Assembly (NCBI GenBank): GCA_012797825.1
Contig: JAAZOI010000036.1
Span: 1 to 32,826, forward strand
Origin: Eubacteriaceae bacterium
GTDB taxonomy: Bacteria > Bacillota > Clostridia > Eubacteriales > UBA1433
Direction of reading: 5' to 3'
DNA: 32,826 bases
In this document: positions 8,486-16,450 of the stretch, in pieces
How positions within the stretch are numbered: the stretch's first letter is position 1
How the letters are laid out: every line of letters starts with the position of its first letter
Made by a program: the position numbers and the translations under genes
Notes under the pieces: model-generated
What the model saw: only the letters and a program-made list of their open reading frames with translations
The model's database searches: none
What the model was told of the DNA's origin: nothing

Positions 8486-8514
8486 ATTTTACTTCATTTT
8501 TTTGTTTTTATCAA
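8486..8514 (-). promoter_or_regulatory. Sigma-A-type promoter for the yloU-fakA-recG-rsmD-coaD operon
   Basis: On the minus strand: -35 TTGATA (8509-8514), exactly 17 bases, then -10 TAAAAT (8486-8491). The expected start near 8479 leaves a leader of only about 15 bases, almost all ribosome-binding site. Confidence 0.75.
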
Positions 8515-8562
8515 GTTTTGTTATAATTTATTGTATATATTTAAAAACTTTTAAAAAAACAT

Positions 8563-8592
8563 TTGCAAATTTATATTTTTTAGTGTTATAAT
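8563..8592 (+). promoter_or_regulatory. Extended -10 promoter for rpmB
   Basis: On the plus strand: -35 TTGCAA (8563-8568), an 18-base spacer, and a perfect -10 TATAAT (8587-8592) preceded by TGT, i.e. an extended -10. The start is predicted near 8599, about 31 bases before the rpmB ATG. A second TGTTATAAT block occurs at 8519-8527 without a good -35. Confidence 0.8.
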
Positions 8593-8629
8593 ATTTAACG
8601 CTCTATGCAAATACTAAGGAGGTATTAAC

Positions 8630-8818
8630 ATGGCGAAACAATGTTATGTATGTGAAAAAAAACCGATAAGCGGAAATACTGTAAGCCATTCTAATAGACA
8701 TACGCATCGTGTTTGGAGACCTAACTTAAGAAAAGTAAACATCATTGAAAACGGCACTCCCAAACAAGTATATGTGTGCACTCGCTGTCTGCGTTCAGAA
8801 AAGGTTACACGTGCTTAG
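8630..8818 (+). CDS. rpmB: Large-subunit ribosomal protein bL28, four-cysteine zinc form
   Basis: bL28 is a structural protein of the 50S subunit. The 62-residue protein has the family core SGNTVSHSNRHTHRVWRPNL followed by a basic C-terminal part. It carries two CxxC pairs (C5/C8 and C50/C53), marking the zinc-binding C+ form; bacteria often hold a zinc-free paralogue for zinc starvation, which is not in this window. AAGGAGG at 8616-8622 precedes ATG 8630. It is transcribed alone, against the direction of both flanking operons, from a strong promoter, and ends in a strong terminator at 8844-8877. In Bacillus it likewise sits between thiN/spoVM and yloU. Confidence 0.98.
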   Translation: MAKQCYVCEKKPISGNTVSHSNRHTHRVWRPNLRKVNIIENGTPKQVYVCTRCLRSEKVTRA

Positions 8819-8843
8819 TAAAATAATTATCAAAAAATGATAT

Positions 8844-8877
8844 AAAAACAGACATATATTATATTTTGTCTGTTTTT
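8844..8877 (+). terminator. Intrinsic terminator after rpmB, probably bidirectional
   Basis: AAAAACAGACA (8844-8854) pairs with TGTCTGTTTTT (8867-8877) around a 12-base loop, and T's continue to 8879. The GC-containing core is CAGACA/TGTCTG. On the minus strand the same hairpin also ends in TTTTT, so it can stop the thiN/mini-protein transcript coming from the other side as well. Confidence 0.85.
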
Positions 8878-8881
8878 TTCA

Positions 8882-9049
8882 TTATTTGCGAAAAATCTTA
8901 TTCCACCCTCCGCATGTAAGCATATAATAAACAAAAGGTATTGCGGCGGCAATAAGACATATGTACCAAAACCGCTTAGGCAGCGCCAAAACAAGCAATA
9001 TACCTATTACCAGAAAATTAAATATGTCGCATGTTTTTTTTGACATCAT
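8882..9049 (-). CDS. Small hydrophobic protein, 55 residues, unknown function
   Basis: An open frame of 55 codons plus TAA, starting MMSKKTCDIFNFLVIGILLV. It has two hydrophobic stretches, about residues 10-24 and 28-44, separated by a short PKRF turn, and a basic tail ending NKIFRK; it looks like a two-helix or hairpin membrane mini-protein. TGGATGTGAT ends four bases before ATG 9047-9049 and matches an extended Shine-Dalgarno at 8 of 10 positions. It is the last gene of the long minus-strand operon, 80 bases after thiN and just before the bidirectional terminator. In Bacillus subtilis spoVM occupies this position, but this product is not SpoVM-like. I do not recognise the family. Confidence 0.6.
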   Translation of the reverse strand: MMSKKTCDIFNFLVIGILLVLALPKRFWYICLIAAAIPFVYYMLTCGGWNKIFRK

Positions 9050-9129
9050 TTTAATCACATCCAGACAAATTAAAATATTAGCTTTTAAATCATAATATTA
9101 AAATCCATAAGAAATGTGCATTTTTATTT

Positions 9130-9774
9130 TTAATAATTATCCTGAGTAATTACAATTAAAGCCGTTCCGCTGTTTATTTTTATTTCTACAGTGTCATTAT
9201 CCGCATAATTGCTTACGCCGTACGGGTTTTCCTTAGTCATCACCGCGTTAAAAAGCGGATATGAAAATCCCTTTAAATAAATGCCGTCAATTACGTCGCT
9301 GTAAGGCAGAACCGAAATAGTTTTATTCTTAACTCCCGATAAGCGGATATAATTGTTTATTAAAAATATTTCATTATATTCATTAACAATTCTTACTTTG
9401 GATAAATTATCAAAGCTATATTTTAATAAGTATACATTAACGAGTGAATGGTCAAGTCTTGTGCCCAATACTCCGAAAAGTACAATATCGTTATATCCGT
9501 TCTCCATAGCATATTTTAAGCATAAAGAAACATCAGTAAAATCTTTTCGCTTCTGATAAGTTACAATTTTTGTTTTTTATTTTATAAAATCATATTCTTC
9601 TTTTTCAACAGAATCAAAATCTCCAAGGAGAACATGCGGTATAATGCCGCATTTTAACGCCGTTTTAAGCCCGCCGTCGGCGCATATAATAATATCCGGA
9701 TTATATTTATATAAATAATCTTTATAATAATTTAAATCGCTATACGTACCGTTGCCTAAGATTACAGCTTTCAT
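9130..9774 (-). pseudogene. thiN: Thiamine pyrophosphokinase interrupted by one in-frame TAA
   Basis: Intact ThiN moves pyrophosphate from ATP to thiamine, giving thiamine diphosphate. ATG 9774 overlaps the rsgA stop by four bases (ATGA). Residues 1-65 contain ICADGGLKTA and LLGDFDS, the ATP/Mg site. Codon 66 is TAA (9577-9579). Reading on in the same frame gives KTKIVTYQKRKDFTD (67-81), then MENGYNDIVLFGVLGTRLDH (90-109) and a normal thiamine-binding C-terminal domain to a TAA at 9130. Total length would be 214, typical of the family. This is therefore a single nonsense change, not a frameshift. Re-initiation at ATG 9507 (residue 90) would lose the conserved KDxTD motif. It could be a true inactivation, strain polymorphism, read-through or a base error. 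Confidence 0.85.
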
Positions 9775-10646
9775 TTTTTGTAGCTCCTCGGATTAGAAGA
9801 AATTTCATTTTTTATATTTATATAGCTTTCATATCTGCTTTTACTTATTTCATCGTTTTTTACCGCTGCTTTAATTCTGCAGTCCGGTTCTTGATCATGC
9901 ATGCATGAAGCATACTTGCACATTCCTTCAAATTTTGAAAATTCCGCAAAACAATACTTAAGATTTTCTATATCTATTTCAGACATATCAATATTTGTAA
10001 ATCCAGGAGTATCAGCAATATAAGCACTCTCATTTAATGTAAGCAATTCCGTATGCCTTGTAGTATGTTTGCCTCTGCCTATTTTTTCACTTATTTCTCC
10101 GGTGTTTAAATAAAAGTCCGGACAAATGCAGTTCAGAAGCGTGCTTTTGCCGACGCCGGAAGGTCCGGCAAGCACTGTGGTGTTATTGTATAAAGCATCT
10201 TCAATACTGCCTATTGCTTTGTTCTTCGCATTGATAAAATGTATATTGTAAGGCGTTTTTTCATATATTCGTTTGATTTCATTTATTTTTGCGGCATCGG
10301 CAAGATCTGTTTTATTAAAACATATTATTACTTTTAGATTTTTATCTTCACAAATTGCCGTCAGTTTATCAAGAATTAAAAAATTCGGCTCAGGTTTTAA
10401 GCAAGCCATTACAATCATTACCTGGCTTACGTTTGCTACATTGGGCCGAATGAGCATATTTTTCCGCTCCGATATTTGGCTGATAACATACCCGTTGTCT
10501 TTGAATTGCACAATAACATCATCGCCTACTGTAGGCGTGATATTTTTGTTTCTGAATATTCCTTTTACACTGCATGTTATTAAATTTTTATCGTCAGTAA
10601 GAACAGTATAAAATCCTCCGACACCTTTTGTAATTTTGCCCTTCAT
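9771..10646 (-). CDS. rsgA: Small ribosomal subunit assembly GTPase RsgA
   Basis: RsgA is a circularly permuted GTPase that checks late 30S maturation. The 291-residue protein has an N-terminal OB-fold (1-65), then the permuted G domain: G4 NKTD (111-114), G1 GPSGVGKS (161-168), G2 region RGKHTTRHTE (191-200) and G3 DTPG (212-215). A C-terminal zinc knuckle follows, with C243, C248, H250 and C256. All expected residues are present. It lies between prkC and thiN, as in many Bacillota; the rpe gene that often sits between rsgA and thiN is absent. AGGAG lies only two bases before ATG 10646, so the effective ribosome site is probably the slightly upstream GAGG. Confidence 0.97.
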   Translation of the reverse strand: MKGKITKGVGGFYTVLTDDKNLITCSVKGIFRNKNITPTVGDDVIVQFKDNGYVISQISERKNMLIRPNVANVSQVMIVMACLKPEPNFLILDKLTAICEDKNLKVIICFNKTDLADAAKINEIKRIYEKTPYNIHFINAKNKAIGSIEDALYNNTTVLAGPSGVGKSTLLNCICPDFYLNTGEISEKIGRGKHTTRHTELLTLNESAYIADTPGFTNIDMSEIDIENLKYCFAEFSKFEGMCKYASCMHDQEPDCRIKAAVKNDEISKSRYESYINIKNEISSNPRSYKK

Positions 10647-10655
10647 GTCTCCTCA

Positions 10656-12593
10656 TCAGTTAAACGTGATAATTCCGGACTGCTTTTCAATATTGTCTAT
10701 ATATATTTTATAATATTCAGTTCCGACACCGTTTAAGGTAACAGCAAACACTTCATTTGATTTGCGGCTGCTTTCATACTGAGTGCTTATATTACCGTCC
10801 TGGTCAATTAAATCAACTCTTACATATACATTCCTTACAGGTCCGCTTACTAAATCCGATAAATCAATAGTAATATTTTTTGATGTAATCTTTCCTTTGC
10901 TTATAGTAAGAGTAACGCCCTGCGTTTTGTCCACCAGATTATTTGCGAGCGGATTCTGACCGCATACCAATCCCTTGCTGTATTGCGTGCTTACTTCATA
11001 TTTTACGCTGGTCAAATTCAACCCCATTTTTACAAGCGCAGCCCTTGCGTCATCTTCTGTCATACCTATAAGATTAGGCATTACATAAGTTTCTTTTCCC
11101 TTGCTTACATATAAAATTACGCTTGTGCCTTCCAAAACTTTTTCGTTTGCTTTAGGGCTTTGATCATATACTAAATTAACATCATATTGATCGTTAAATT
11201 CTTTGTTTACTTCACTTACAATCAAGCCGGCGTTTTCAAGTGTGCTCCTGGCGTTTACTTCAAATTGTCCTGTAACATCCGGCATTACAATCTCTTTGGG
11301 TCCTGCGCTCAGCACAATTTCAACAGGCATTGATTTCTTAATATATTCTCCCGCTTTTGGGTTTTGACTTATTACAGAATCTTTCGGCACTACAAGACTG
11401 CCTTGTTGCAGCGCTATGTCATATTTAAGCCCCGAAGCTTTAAGCGTTTGTTTTGCCTGTTCAATATTCATTCCTTCAATGTTGGGAACTTCAATTTTTT
11501 TGTTTCCGCTTATTGTATAAACTGAAATAACAAAAATAAGCATAACCAAAAAAATTAATGATGCAAAAATAATCCTTTTTCTTTCTTTAAAGAAAATTAG
11601 TGCGCTTTTTCTAAAATCAAATTTTTCATAAGTTTCTGCAGGCTCATCATGTCCCTGCGTTAATATTATTCTCTCTTCGGGAGGCTTGGGTTTTGAGTAA
11701 GATTTTATCGAATAGGCTTTTTCTTTTTTTGATTCTTTTACTTCTTCATTATTCTCAAGTTTTGTATAAGGGTTATTCTTTGCTTTTATTATCGCGTTCA
11801 TCAATTCGAGCGCGTTCTGATATCTTCTTTCAGGAAGTTTTTCAGTCATCTTATTAGTTATATCAGCTACTGCTTGAGGTATATTTTGAGTTACTGTTTC
11901 AATATGAGGCACATTTGACTGAATGTGTTGAATTGCAATGCTTACCACGGTATCGCCTACAAACGGCAGTATTCCTGTAAGCATTTCATACATCATTATG
12001 CCAAGCGAATATAAATCGCTTCGCTCATCAACAAATCCGCCTCTTGCCTGTTCGGGAGATATATAATGCACGCTTCCTATAGCGTCGCCGTCGGAAGTAA
12101 CAGTAGTGCTTGTAACCGCCTTTGCTATACCAAAGTCCGAAACTTTTGGTATACCGTCATCAGTCATTAATATATTCTGCGGTTTTATATCTCTATGTAT
12201 AATATTGTTTCTGTGCGCTGTATCAAGAGCCGATGCAATTTGCAGCGCAATCGCCAGCGTCTCTTTCCACGTAAGACATCCGCGTTCTTCGATGTATTTT
12301 TTTAATGTCTGCCCTTCTATAAGCTCCATTACAATATAATGAAGACCGTCTTCTTCCCCTACGTCAAACACGTTTACAATGTTGGCATGCGTTAGTTTTG
12401 CCGCCGCTTGCGCCTCGCGCTTGAACTTTTTCAAAAACTGCTCATTGCTTACGTATTCTTCTTTAAGCACTTTTATGGCGACATAACGGTCTAACAGGGT
12501 ATCATATGCTTTATATATTACCGCCATGCCTCCAACGCCTATTTTCGCTATTATTTTATATCGATTGCTAAGTAGTTTACTGCTTGCCATCAT
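10656..12593 (-). CDS. prkC: Membrane Ser/Thr protein kinase with PASTA repeats (PrkC/Stk)
   Basis: PrkC senses muropeptides or lipid II outside the cell and phosphorylates cytosolic proteins on Ser/Thr. The 645-residue protein has a Hanks-type kinase domain (about 11-270) with GVGGMAVIYKAYD, catalytic K41, HRDIKPQN (133-140), DFG (153-155) and the SPEQARGG substrate lip. A charged juxtamembrane linker (275-338), one membrane helix (341-362) and three PASTA repeats (about 367-433, 437-502, 505-572) follow, then a 70-residue C-terminal domain rather than a fourth PASTA. Two adjacent ATGs open the frame (12593, 12590); spacing from AGGAG favours the second. It overlaps stp by 14-17 bases, the standard kinase-phosphatase pair. 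Its target RsgA, known in Bacillus, is the next gene. Confidence 0.97.
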   Translation of the reverse strand: MMASSKLLSNRYKIIAKIGVGGMAVIYKAYDTLLDRYVAIKVLKEEYVSNEQFLKKFKREAQAAAKLTHANIVNVFDVGEEDGLHYIVMELIEGQTLKKYIEERGCLTWKETLAIALQIASALDTAHRNNIIHRDIKPQNILMTDDGIPKVSDFGIAKAVTSTTVTSDGDAIGSVHYISPEQARGGFVDERSDLYSLGIMMYEMLTGILPFVGDTVVSIAIQHIQSNVPHIETVTQNIPQAVADITNKMTEKLPERRYQNALELMNAIIKAKNNPYTKLENNEEVKESKKEKAYSIKSYSKPKPPEERIILTQGHDEPAETYEKFDFRKSALIFFKERKRIIFASLIFLVMLIFVISVYTISGNKKIEVPNIEGMNIEQAKQTLKASGLKYDIALQQGSLVVPKDSVISQNPKAGEYIKKSMPVEIVLSAGPKEIVMPDVTGQFEVNARSTLENAGLIVSEVNKEFNDQYDVNLVYDQSPKANEKVLEGTSVILYVSKGKETYVMPNLIGMTEDDARAALVKMGLNLTSVKYEVSTQYSKGLVCGQNPLANNLVDKTQGVTLTISKGKITSKNITIDLSDLVSGPVRNVYVRVDLIDQDGNISTQYESSRKSNEVFAVTLNGVGTEYYKIYIDNIEKQSGIITFN

Positions 12594-13323
12594 TTACTCC
12601 TGTTTCAAAAACTATTACTGAAATATTATCGAGTCCGCCCGCTTTATTGGCGGTGAAAATAAGCTTGTCAGCTGCCGCATCGCAGCTGTTATTTTTTACT
12701 ATTTCTTCGATTTCTTCATCTGTTACAAGGGATGTGAGCCCGTCAGTGCACATAAGCACTTTTGTCGGTTTTTGCAGCACAACTTCTTTTACATCAGGTA
12801 TAAGTTTTTCATTGCTGCCCAAGGCTTTTAACAGTATATTTCTGTTGGGATGAACAGCGGCTTCATCTTTTGTAATTTTGCCCTCGTCTACCAGTTTTTG
12901 CACTAAAGAATGGTCTTTTGTAATTTGCGTAATGCCGTTTTTATTTATTGTATATACCCTGCTGTCTCCTATATGAAACACTACCATTTTCATATTAAAA
13001 ATAATGCAAACAGTAATGGTTGTGCCCATTCCTTTTAAATTATCGTCTTTATTTGATTTTTTTAATATTTCGTCATTTATGTTCTTAATAATGTCTTCAA
13101 GGTTTTTTACATATTCTTCAAGGTTTTCACCGTCTAAATCAATCAGTTTTTTTCTTAATATATTTAATGCTGTTGTTGATGCTGTGCCGCCTGCCTTATG
13201 TCCGCCCATGCCGTCTGCGACGGCACATACAAATATATCGTTTCTGCTGTTAAACAGCGTCATAACTGCATCTTCATTTTTTTGTCTTACTTTTCCTACA
13301 TCTGTTCGATACGCTACGTTCAT
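12577..13323 (-). CDS. stp: PP2C-type protein phosphatase, partner of PrkC
   Basis: A metal-dependent Ser/Thr phosphatase (PrpC/Stp) that reverses PrkC phosphorylation. The 248-residue protein carries the full PP2C motif set: RQKNEDA near 13-19, VADGMGGHKAGG (35-46, metal-binding Asp/Gly), MGTTITV, HIGDSRVY, TKDHSLVQ, LMCTDGL and the final GGLDNISVIVFE with its metal-binding Asp-Asn. ATG 13323 follows GGAAGG and lies three bases after the rlmN stop. The 3' end overlaps the kinase start, so the two are probably made in fixed ratio by coupled translation. Confidence 0.97.
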   Translation of the reverse strand: MNVAYRTDVGKVRQKNEDAVMTLFNSRNDIFVCAVADGMGGHKAGGTASTTALNILRKKLIDLDGENLEEYVKNLEDIIKNINDEILKKSNKDDNLKGMGTTITVCIIFNMKMVVFHIGDSRVYTINKNGITQITKDHSLVQKLVDEGKITKDEAAVHPNRNILLKALGSNEKLIPDVKEVVLQKPTKVLMCTDGLTSLVTDEEIEEIVKNNSCDAAADKLIFTANKAGGLDNISVIVFETGVNDGKQ

Positions 13324-13326
13324 AAC

Positions 13327-14355
13327 TTAACCTTCCTTATATATCCCGGCCCTCAGTTGACCGCATGCTGCATTAATGCTGCTCCCAAGCGTTCTTCTTA
13401 TTGTCGTGTTAATGTTATTTTTTGTAAGAATATCATAAAAATTTTTTATATTGTTTTCGCTGCTTTTTTTAATTTCTTTTCCTTCTACTTCATTTACAGG
13501 TATTAAATTTACAAGGCAGTTTAGCGTTTTAATTTTCTTTGCCAATTGCTCCGCATGATAAGCAGTGTCATTCTGTCCTTCTATTAAAGCGTACTCAAAA
13601 GTTACTCTTCTTTTTGTTTTTTCGATGTAATATAAGCAAGCTTTTATTAACTCATCGATCGAAAATTTTTTAGCTACAGGCATTATTTTTTCTCTTTGCA
13701 TCTGTATGGGATTGTGCAGAGATACCGAAAGATTTATTCCCGCCCCGCTGTCCGCAAGAGAGTATATTTTATCAGCAAGTCCGCATGTCGATAGTGTAAT
13801 GCTGCGCTTTGATATATTCAGAGTGTCTTTATCTGATACAATATTTAAAAACTCCATACTATTATCAAAATTCGCAAGCGGCTCTCCGCTTCCCATCATT
13901 ACAATATTATCTGCTCTTTTATTCGCGTCTTTTTGTATTGTGTATATCTGTGAAAGCATTTCGCCGGCGGTTAAATTTCTTATCAGCCCGCCTTTGGCCG
14001 AAGCGCAGAAAGCGCAAGCCATACCGCATCCTGCCTGAGTGGAAATGCATACACTCATTCCGTGTTTATAATTCATCAGCACTGCTTCAATTTGCAGGTT
14101 ATCTTCTGTTTTAAGTAAATATTTTATAGTATCTGTTTTATTCTCTTTGATTTTTTTGATAATCTGCATGTGATATATATAATATTTGTACTTAAGTTCC
14201 TGCCGTATTGAACTCGGTAAATTGCTCATCTCGTCAATAGCGTCTATTCCTTTATATACCCACTCAAATATTTGACCGGCCCTGTATGCAGGCCAATTAT
14301 TTTCTTTTACTATTTTTTGTATATCGGCTTTGCTAAGCCCGAAAAGATTTATCAT
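13327..14355 (-). CDS. rlmN: Dual-specificity 23S rRNA A2503/tRNA A37 C2-methyltransferase RlmN
   Basis: RlmN is a radical-SAM enzyme that methylates C2 of A2503 in 23S rRNA and A37 in some tRNAs. The [4Fe-4S]-binding CxxxCxxC is present as CGMACAFC (C110, C114, C117, numbered from my start), the SAM motif is MGSGEPLAN and the catalytic methyl-carrying Cys is in AACGQLRAG (C331). I use ATG 14355 (MINLFGLSKAD). The frame can be extended to a TTG at 14370, but that has no ribosome site, while ATG 14355 has a weak GGATAAG upstream. The 5' gap to rsmB is AT-rich and contains a TATAAT without a clear -35. Confidence 0.95.
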   Translation of the reverse strand: MINLFGLSKADIQKIVKENNWPAYRAGQIFEWVYKGIDAIDEMSNLPSSIRQELKYKYYIYHMQIIKKIKENKTDTIKYLLKTEDNLQIEAVLMNYKHGMSVCISTQAGCGMACAFCASAKGGLIRNLTAGEMLSQIYTIQKDANKRADNIVMMGSGEPLANFDNSMEFLNIVSDKDTLNISKRSITLSTCGLADKIYSLADSGAGINLSVSLHNPIQMQREKIMPVAKKFSIDELIKACLYYIEKTKRRVTFEYALIEGQNDTAYHAEQLAKKIKTLNCLVNLIPVNEVEGKEIKKSSENNIKNFYDILTKNNINTTIRRTLGSSINAACGQLRAGIYKEG

Positions 14356-14405
14356 ATTATACTTATCCAATATATATTTTACAATATAATTATACTTTTT
14401 CTATG

Positions 14406-15728
14406 TTAACTTTTTACCAATTTGCATATATAAAATCCGTCTCCGAAAAACTCATGGCTGTAAAGCTTGATTTCACCTTTTGAAGATATGTCTATATTGT
14501 CGTAAAATTTCTCGGGAAATACAATATCCTCTAACGAAAATTCGTTGTTATCATTAAGAAACTTGCGTATTTGAAGCTCGTTTTCCTCCGGATTTATACT
14601 GCATGTGCTGTATAATAAAACTCCGCCTTTTTTTACATATTTAGCTGCGTTTTTAAGCATGCTTTCCTGCATTTTAATTAGGTTCTGTATATCCTGCTGA
14701 CTTAAACGCAGTAATATTTCCGGTTTGCGTCTTATTACTCCAAGTCCGCTGCAAGGAGCGTCGAGTAATACTTTATCAAATTTTTCATAGAACTCTTCGC
14801 AATATTCTTCCGCATCGTTTTTTATAACTTCTATATCCGCTCCGAAGCATTTAAATATGTTTTTCATAAATTCAATTTTATGTTTATAAATATCGCATGC
14901 CGTTATTTCTGCCTTATTGCCGGTAAGCGAAGCTATGTGAAGGCTCTTGCCTCCTGGTGAAGCGCACAAATCAATTATGCTGTCGCCTTCTTGCGCTCCA
15001 AGCGCGTACGCGCATAACGCAGCTGAAATATCCTGTACCGATATTGTGCAGTTTTTCATCAGTTCATTATTTAACACGGCGCTTGGTTTTAATGCCTTAA
15101 ACACATCAGGCATAAAAGTCGCTTCGCAGATTTTTTCTTCCCTATTCAATTCCTCATACACATCCTGCGGTGCACTTTTTAACTTGTTTACTCTTACAAA
15201 CATATCGGGACTTTTTAAAAAGTCTTCTTCCATCGTTTGCAGGAATACGTCGTCATAAAATCTGCTCAAATAAATAGTGAGCCAAAGTGGTATATCCGAA
15301 TCATTTTTAATATTTTCAAATTCTTTTTTTCGCCTTATTGCGTTTCTTAAAACTGCGTTTACAAACGATCCGGTCTTATTAGATACAAAAAGTTTCGCAA
15401 GATTAACGCAGTCGTTAACTACCGCATAAGCGGGAACCCTGTCCATAAAATAAAGCTGATAAATCCCTGCTTTTAATATTACTTGAATTTCAGGCTTTAT
15501 TTTGTCATAATCCACCGATGACAGCTTTTTAACAACTTCGGATAAAAATATATCTTTTTTTATGGTACCGAATATTATGTTTGTCGCAAGAGCTTTATCT
15601 TCATCTTTTTTTAAAGCATTAAAGTGCTTTTTTATTGATAAATTCGAATACGCGTCATTGTAATAAACATCGAAAAGCACTTTATACGATATGTTTCTTG
15701 CAATGCCCGTACTGTGATAATCTGCCAT
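14406..15728 (-). CDS. rsmB: 16S rRNA (cytosine967-C5)-methyltransferase RsmB
   Basis: RsmB makes m5C967 in 16S rRNA. The 440-residue protein has an N-terminal NusB-like RNA-binding domain (about 5-140, with YQLYFMDRVPAYAVVNDCV) and a C-terminal Rossmann methyltransferase domain. It shows the SAM loop LCASPGGKSLHIASL (254-268), the DAPCSGLG motif with C326 and the YSTCSINPEENE motif with catalytic C376. GCAGGAT precedes ATG 15728, one base after the stop of the upstream peptidase gene. The fmt-rsmB-rlmN-stp-prkC-rsgA order matches Bacillota in general. Confidence 0.96.
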   Translation of the reverse strand: MADYHSTGIARNISYKVLFDVYYNDAYSNLSIKKHFNALKKDEDKALATNIIFGTIKKDIFLSEVVKKLSSVDYDKIKPEIQVILKAGIYQLYFMDRVPAYAVVNDCVNLAKLFVSNKTGSFVNAVLRNAIRRKKEFENIKNDSDIPLWLTIYLSRFYDDVFLQTMEEDFLKSPDMFVRVNKLKSAPQDVYEELNREEKICEATFMPDVFKALKPSAVLNNELMKNCTISVQDISAALCAYALGAQEGDSIIDLCASPGGKSLHIASLTGNKAEITACDIYKHKIEFMKNIFKCFGADIEVIKNDAEEYCEEFYEKFDKVLLDAPCSGLGVIRRKPEILLRLSQQDIQNLIKMQESMLKNAAKYVKKGGVLLYSTCSINPEENELQIRKFLNDNNEFSLEDIVFPEKFYDNIDISSKGEIKLYSHEFFGDGFYICKLVKS

Positions 15729-15729
15729 A

Positions 15730-16428
15730 TTAGTTATCCTGCCGACTGTTTCTTAACAATATCATTCTGGCTAATTGAAGAATTGCCATAAGCAGAGCGG
15801 CAACGTATGTCAGCGCAGCTGCGCTAAGTACTTTTTTTACGCCTTGTACATCTTCTTCATCCCCAAAAGTCATTGTATCTATCTGAGCAACGGCTATTCT
15901 ACTGGCATTGATTTCAACAAATAATGTTGCAATATGAAAGATCACAGCAAAACAAAAAATAAATATACCTAGATTCATCATAAAAGCACCGCTTTGTCTG
16001 CTTATAGCCAGCCCTATAATAAATATAATCCATGATGCGTTTGTAGCAAAATTAGCAATTGGGACAATCGAGTTTCGAAATGCAAGCGGCGCGTATCTCG
16101 TTGCGTGCTGTATGGCATGCCCCGCTTCGTGGGCCGCTATGCCTATCGCCGCTATGCTTGTTGAACTATATACCCCTTCCGATAACCTTAGAACGCGGCT
16201 TCGCGGATCGTAATGATCTGTAAGGCTTCCTCTTATATGCTCTATATCTACATTATTAAGCCCGGCGGAATCCAATATGCTCCTTGCCGCCTGGTCTCCC
16301 GATATATTTCTTGAATTTCCTACTCTGCTGAATTTTGAATAAGTGGTGTTTACTTTAATGCTTGCGTATATGCTTATTAAAAGTCCGGGTATTAATATAT
16401 AGAAAAATCCACCGTATAAATACATCAT
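15730..16428 (-). CDS. Membrane zinc metallopeptidase, YugP-like (Peptidase_membrane_Zn)
   Basis: A 232-residue integral membrane protein with a HEAGH zinc site (H100, E101, H104, inside AIGIAAHEAGHAIQHA). A membrane helix opens the protein (about 8-24), then a soluble stretch carries the DHYDPRSRVLRLSEGVYSS motif typical of the YugP family. Three further hydrophobic segments follow the zinc site (about 120-145, 150-170, 200-222), and an acidic residue near 178 in FVEINASRIA is the likely third ligand. Substrates are unknown. It is inserted between fmt and rsmB, an arrangement common in Clostridia and absent in Bacillus. AGGAG precedes the tandem ATG at 16428/16425. Confidence 0.9.
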   Translation of the reverse strand: MMYLYGGFFYILIPGLLISIYASIKVNTTYSKFSRVGNSRNISGDQAARSILDSAGLNNVDIEHIRGSLTDHYDPRSRVLRLSEGVYSSTSIAAIGIAAHEAGHAIQHATRYAPLAFRNSIVPIANFATNASWIIFIIGLAISRQSGAFMMNLGIFIFCFAVIFHIATLFVEINASRIAVAQIDTMTFGDEEDVQGVKKVLSAAALTYVAALLMAILQLARMILLRNSRQDN

Positions 16429-16450
16429 AATATCATCTCCTTTTTAGCTG

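Noticed and set aside
8882..9129. SpoVM at its usual position between thiN and rpmB
   Set aside because: No 26-residue frame with the SpoVM pattern is visible. The only good frame is the unrelated 55-residue protein.
9508..9576. A frameshift between the two thiN fragments
   Set aside because: The gap is 69 bases, a multiple of three, and the intervening codons read as thiN sequence in the same frame. Only the TAA at 9577-9579 interrupts it.
9577..9579. TAA reassigned to an amino acid in this organism
   Set aside because: Many intact genes in the window (rpoZ, rpmB, coiled-coil gene, tmcAL, ylbJ) end normally at TAA, and TGA and TAG also act as stops (coaD, recG).
9560..9590. Transcriptional slippage on the A-runs around the thiN stop as a rescue
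   Set aside because: Bypassing the stop would need two compensating slips, one on each side, in runs of only 4 and 6 A's. This is possible but much less simple than a point mutation.
13198..13506. 102-residue plus-strand frame spanning the stp-rlmN junction
   Set aside because: It is antisense to two confidently identified genes and has no family features.
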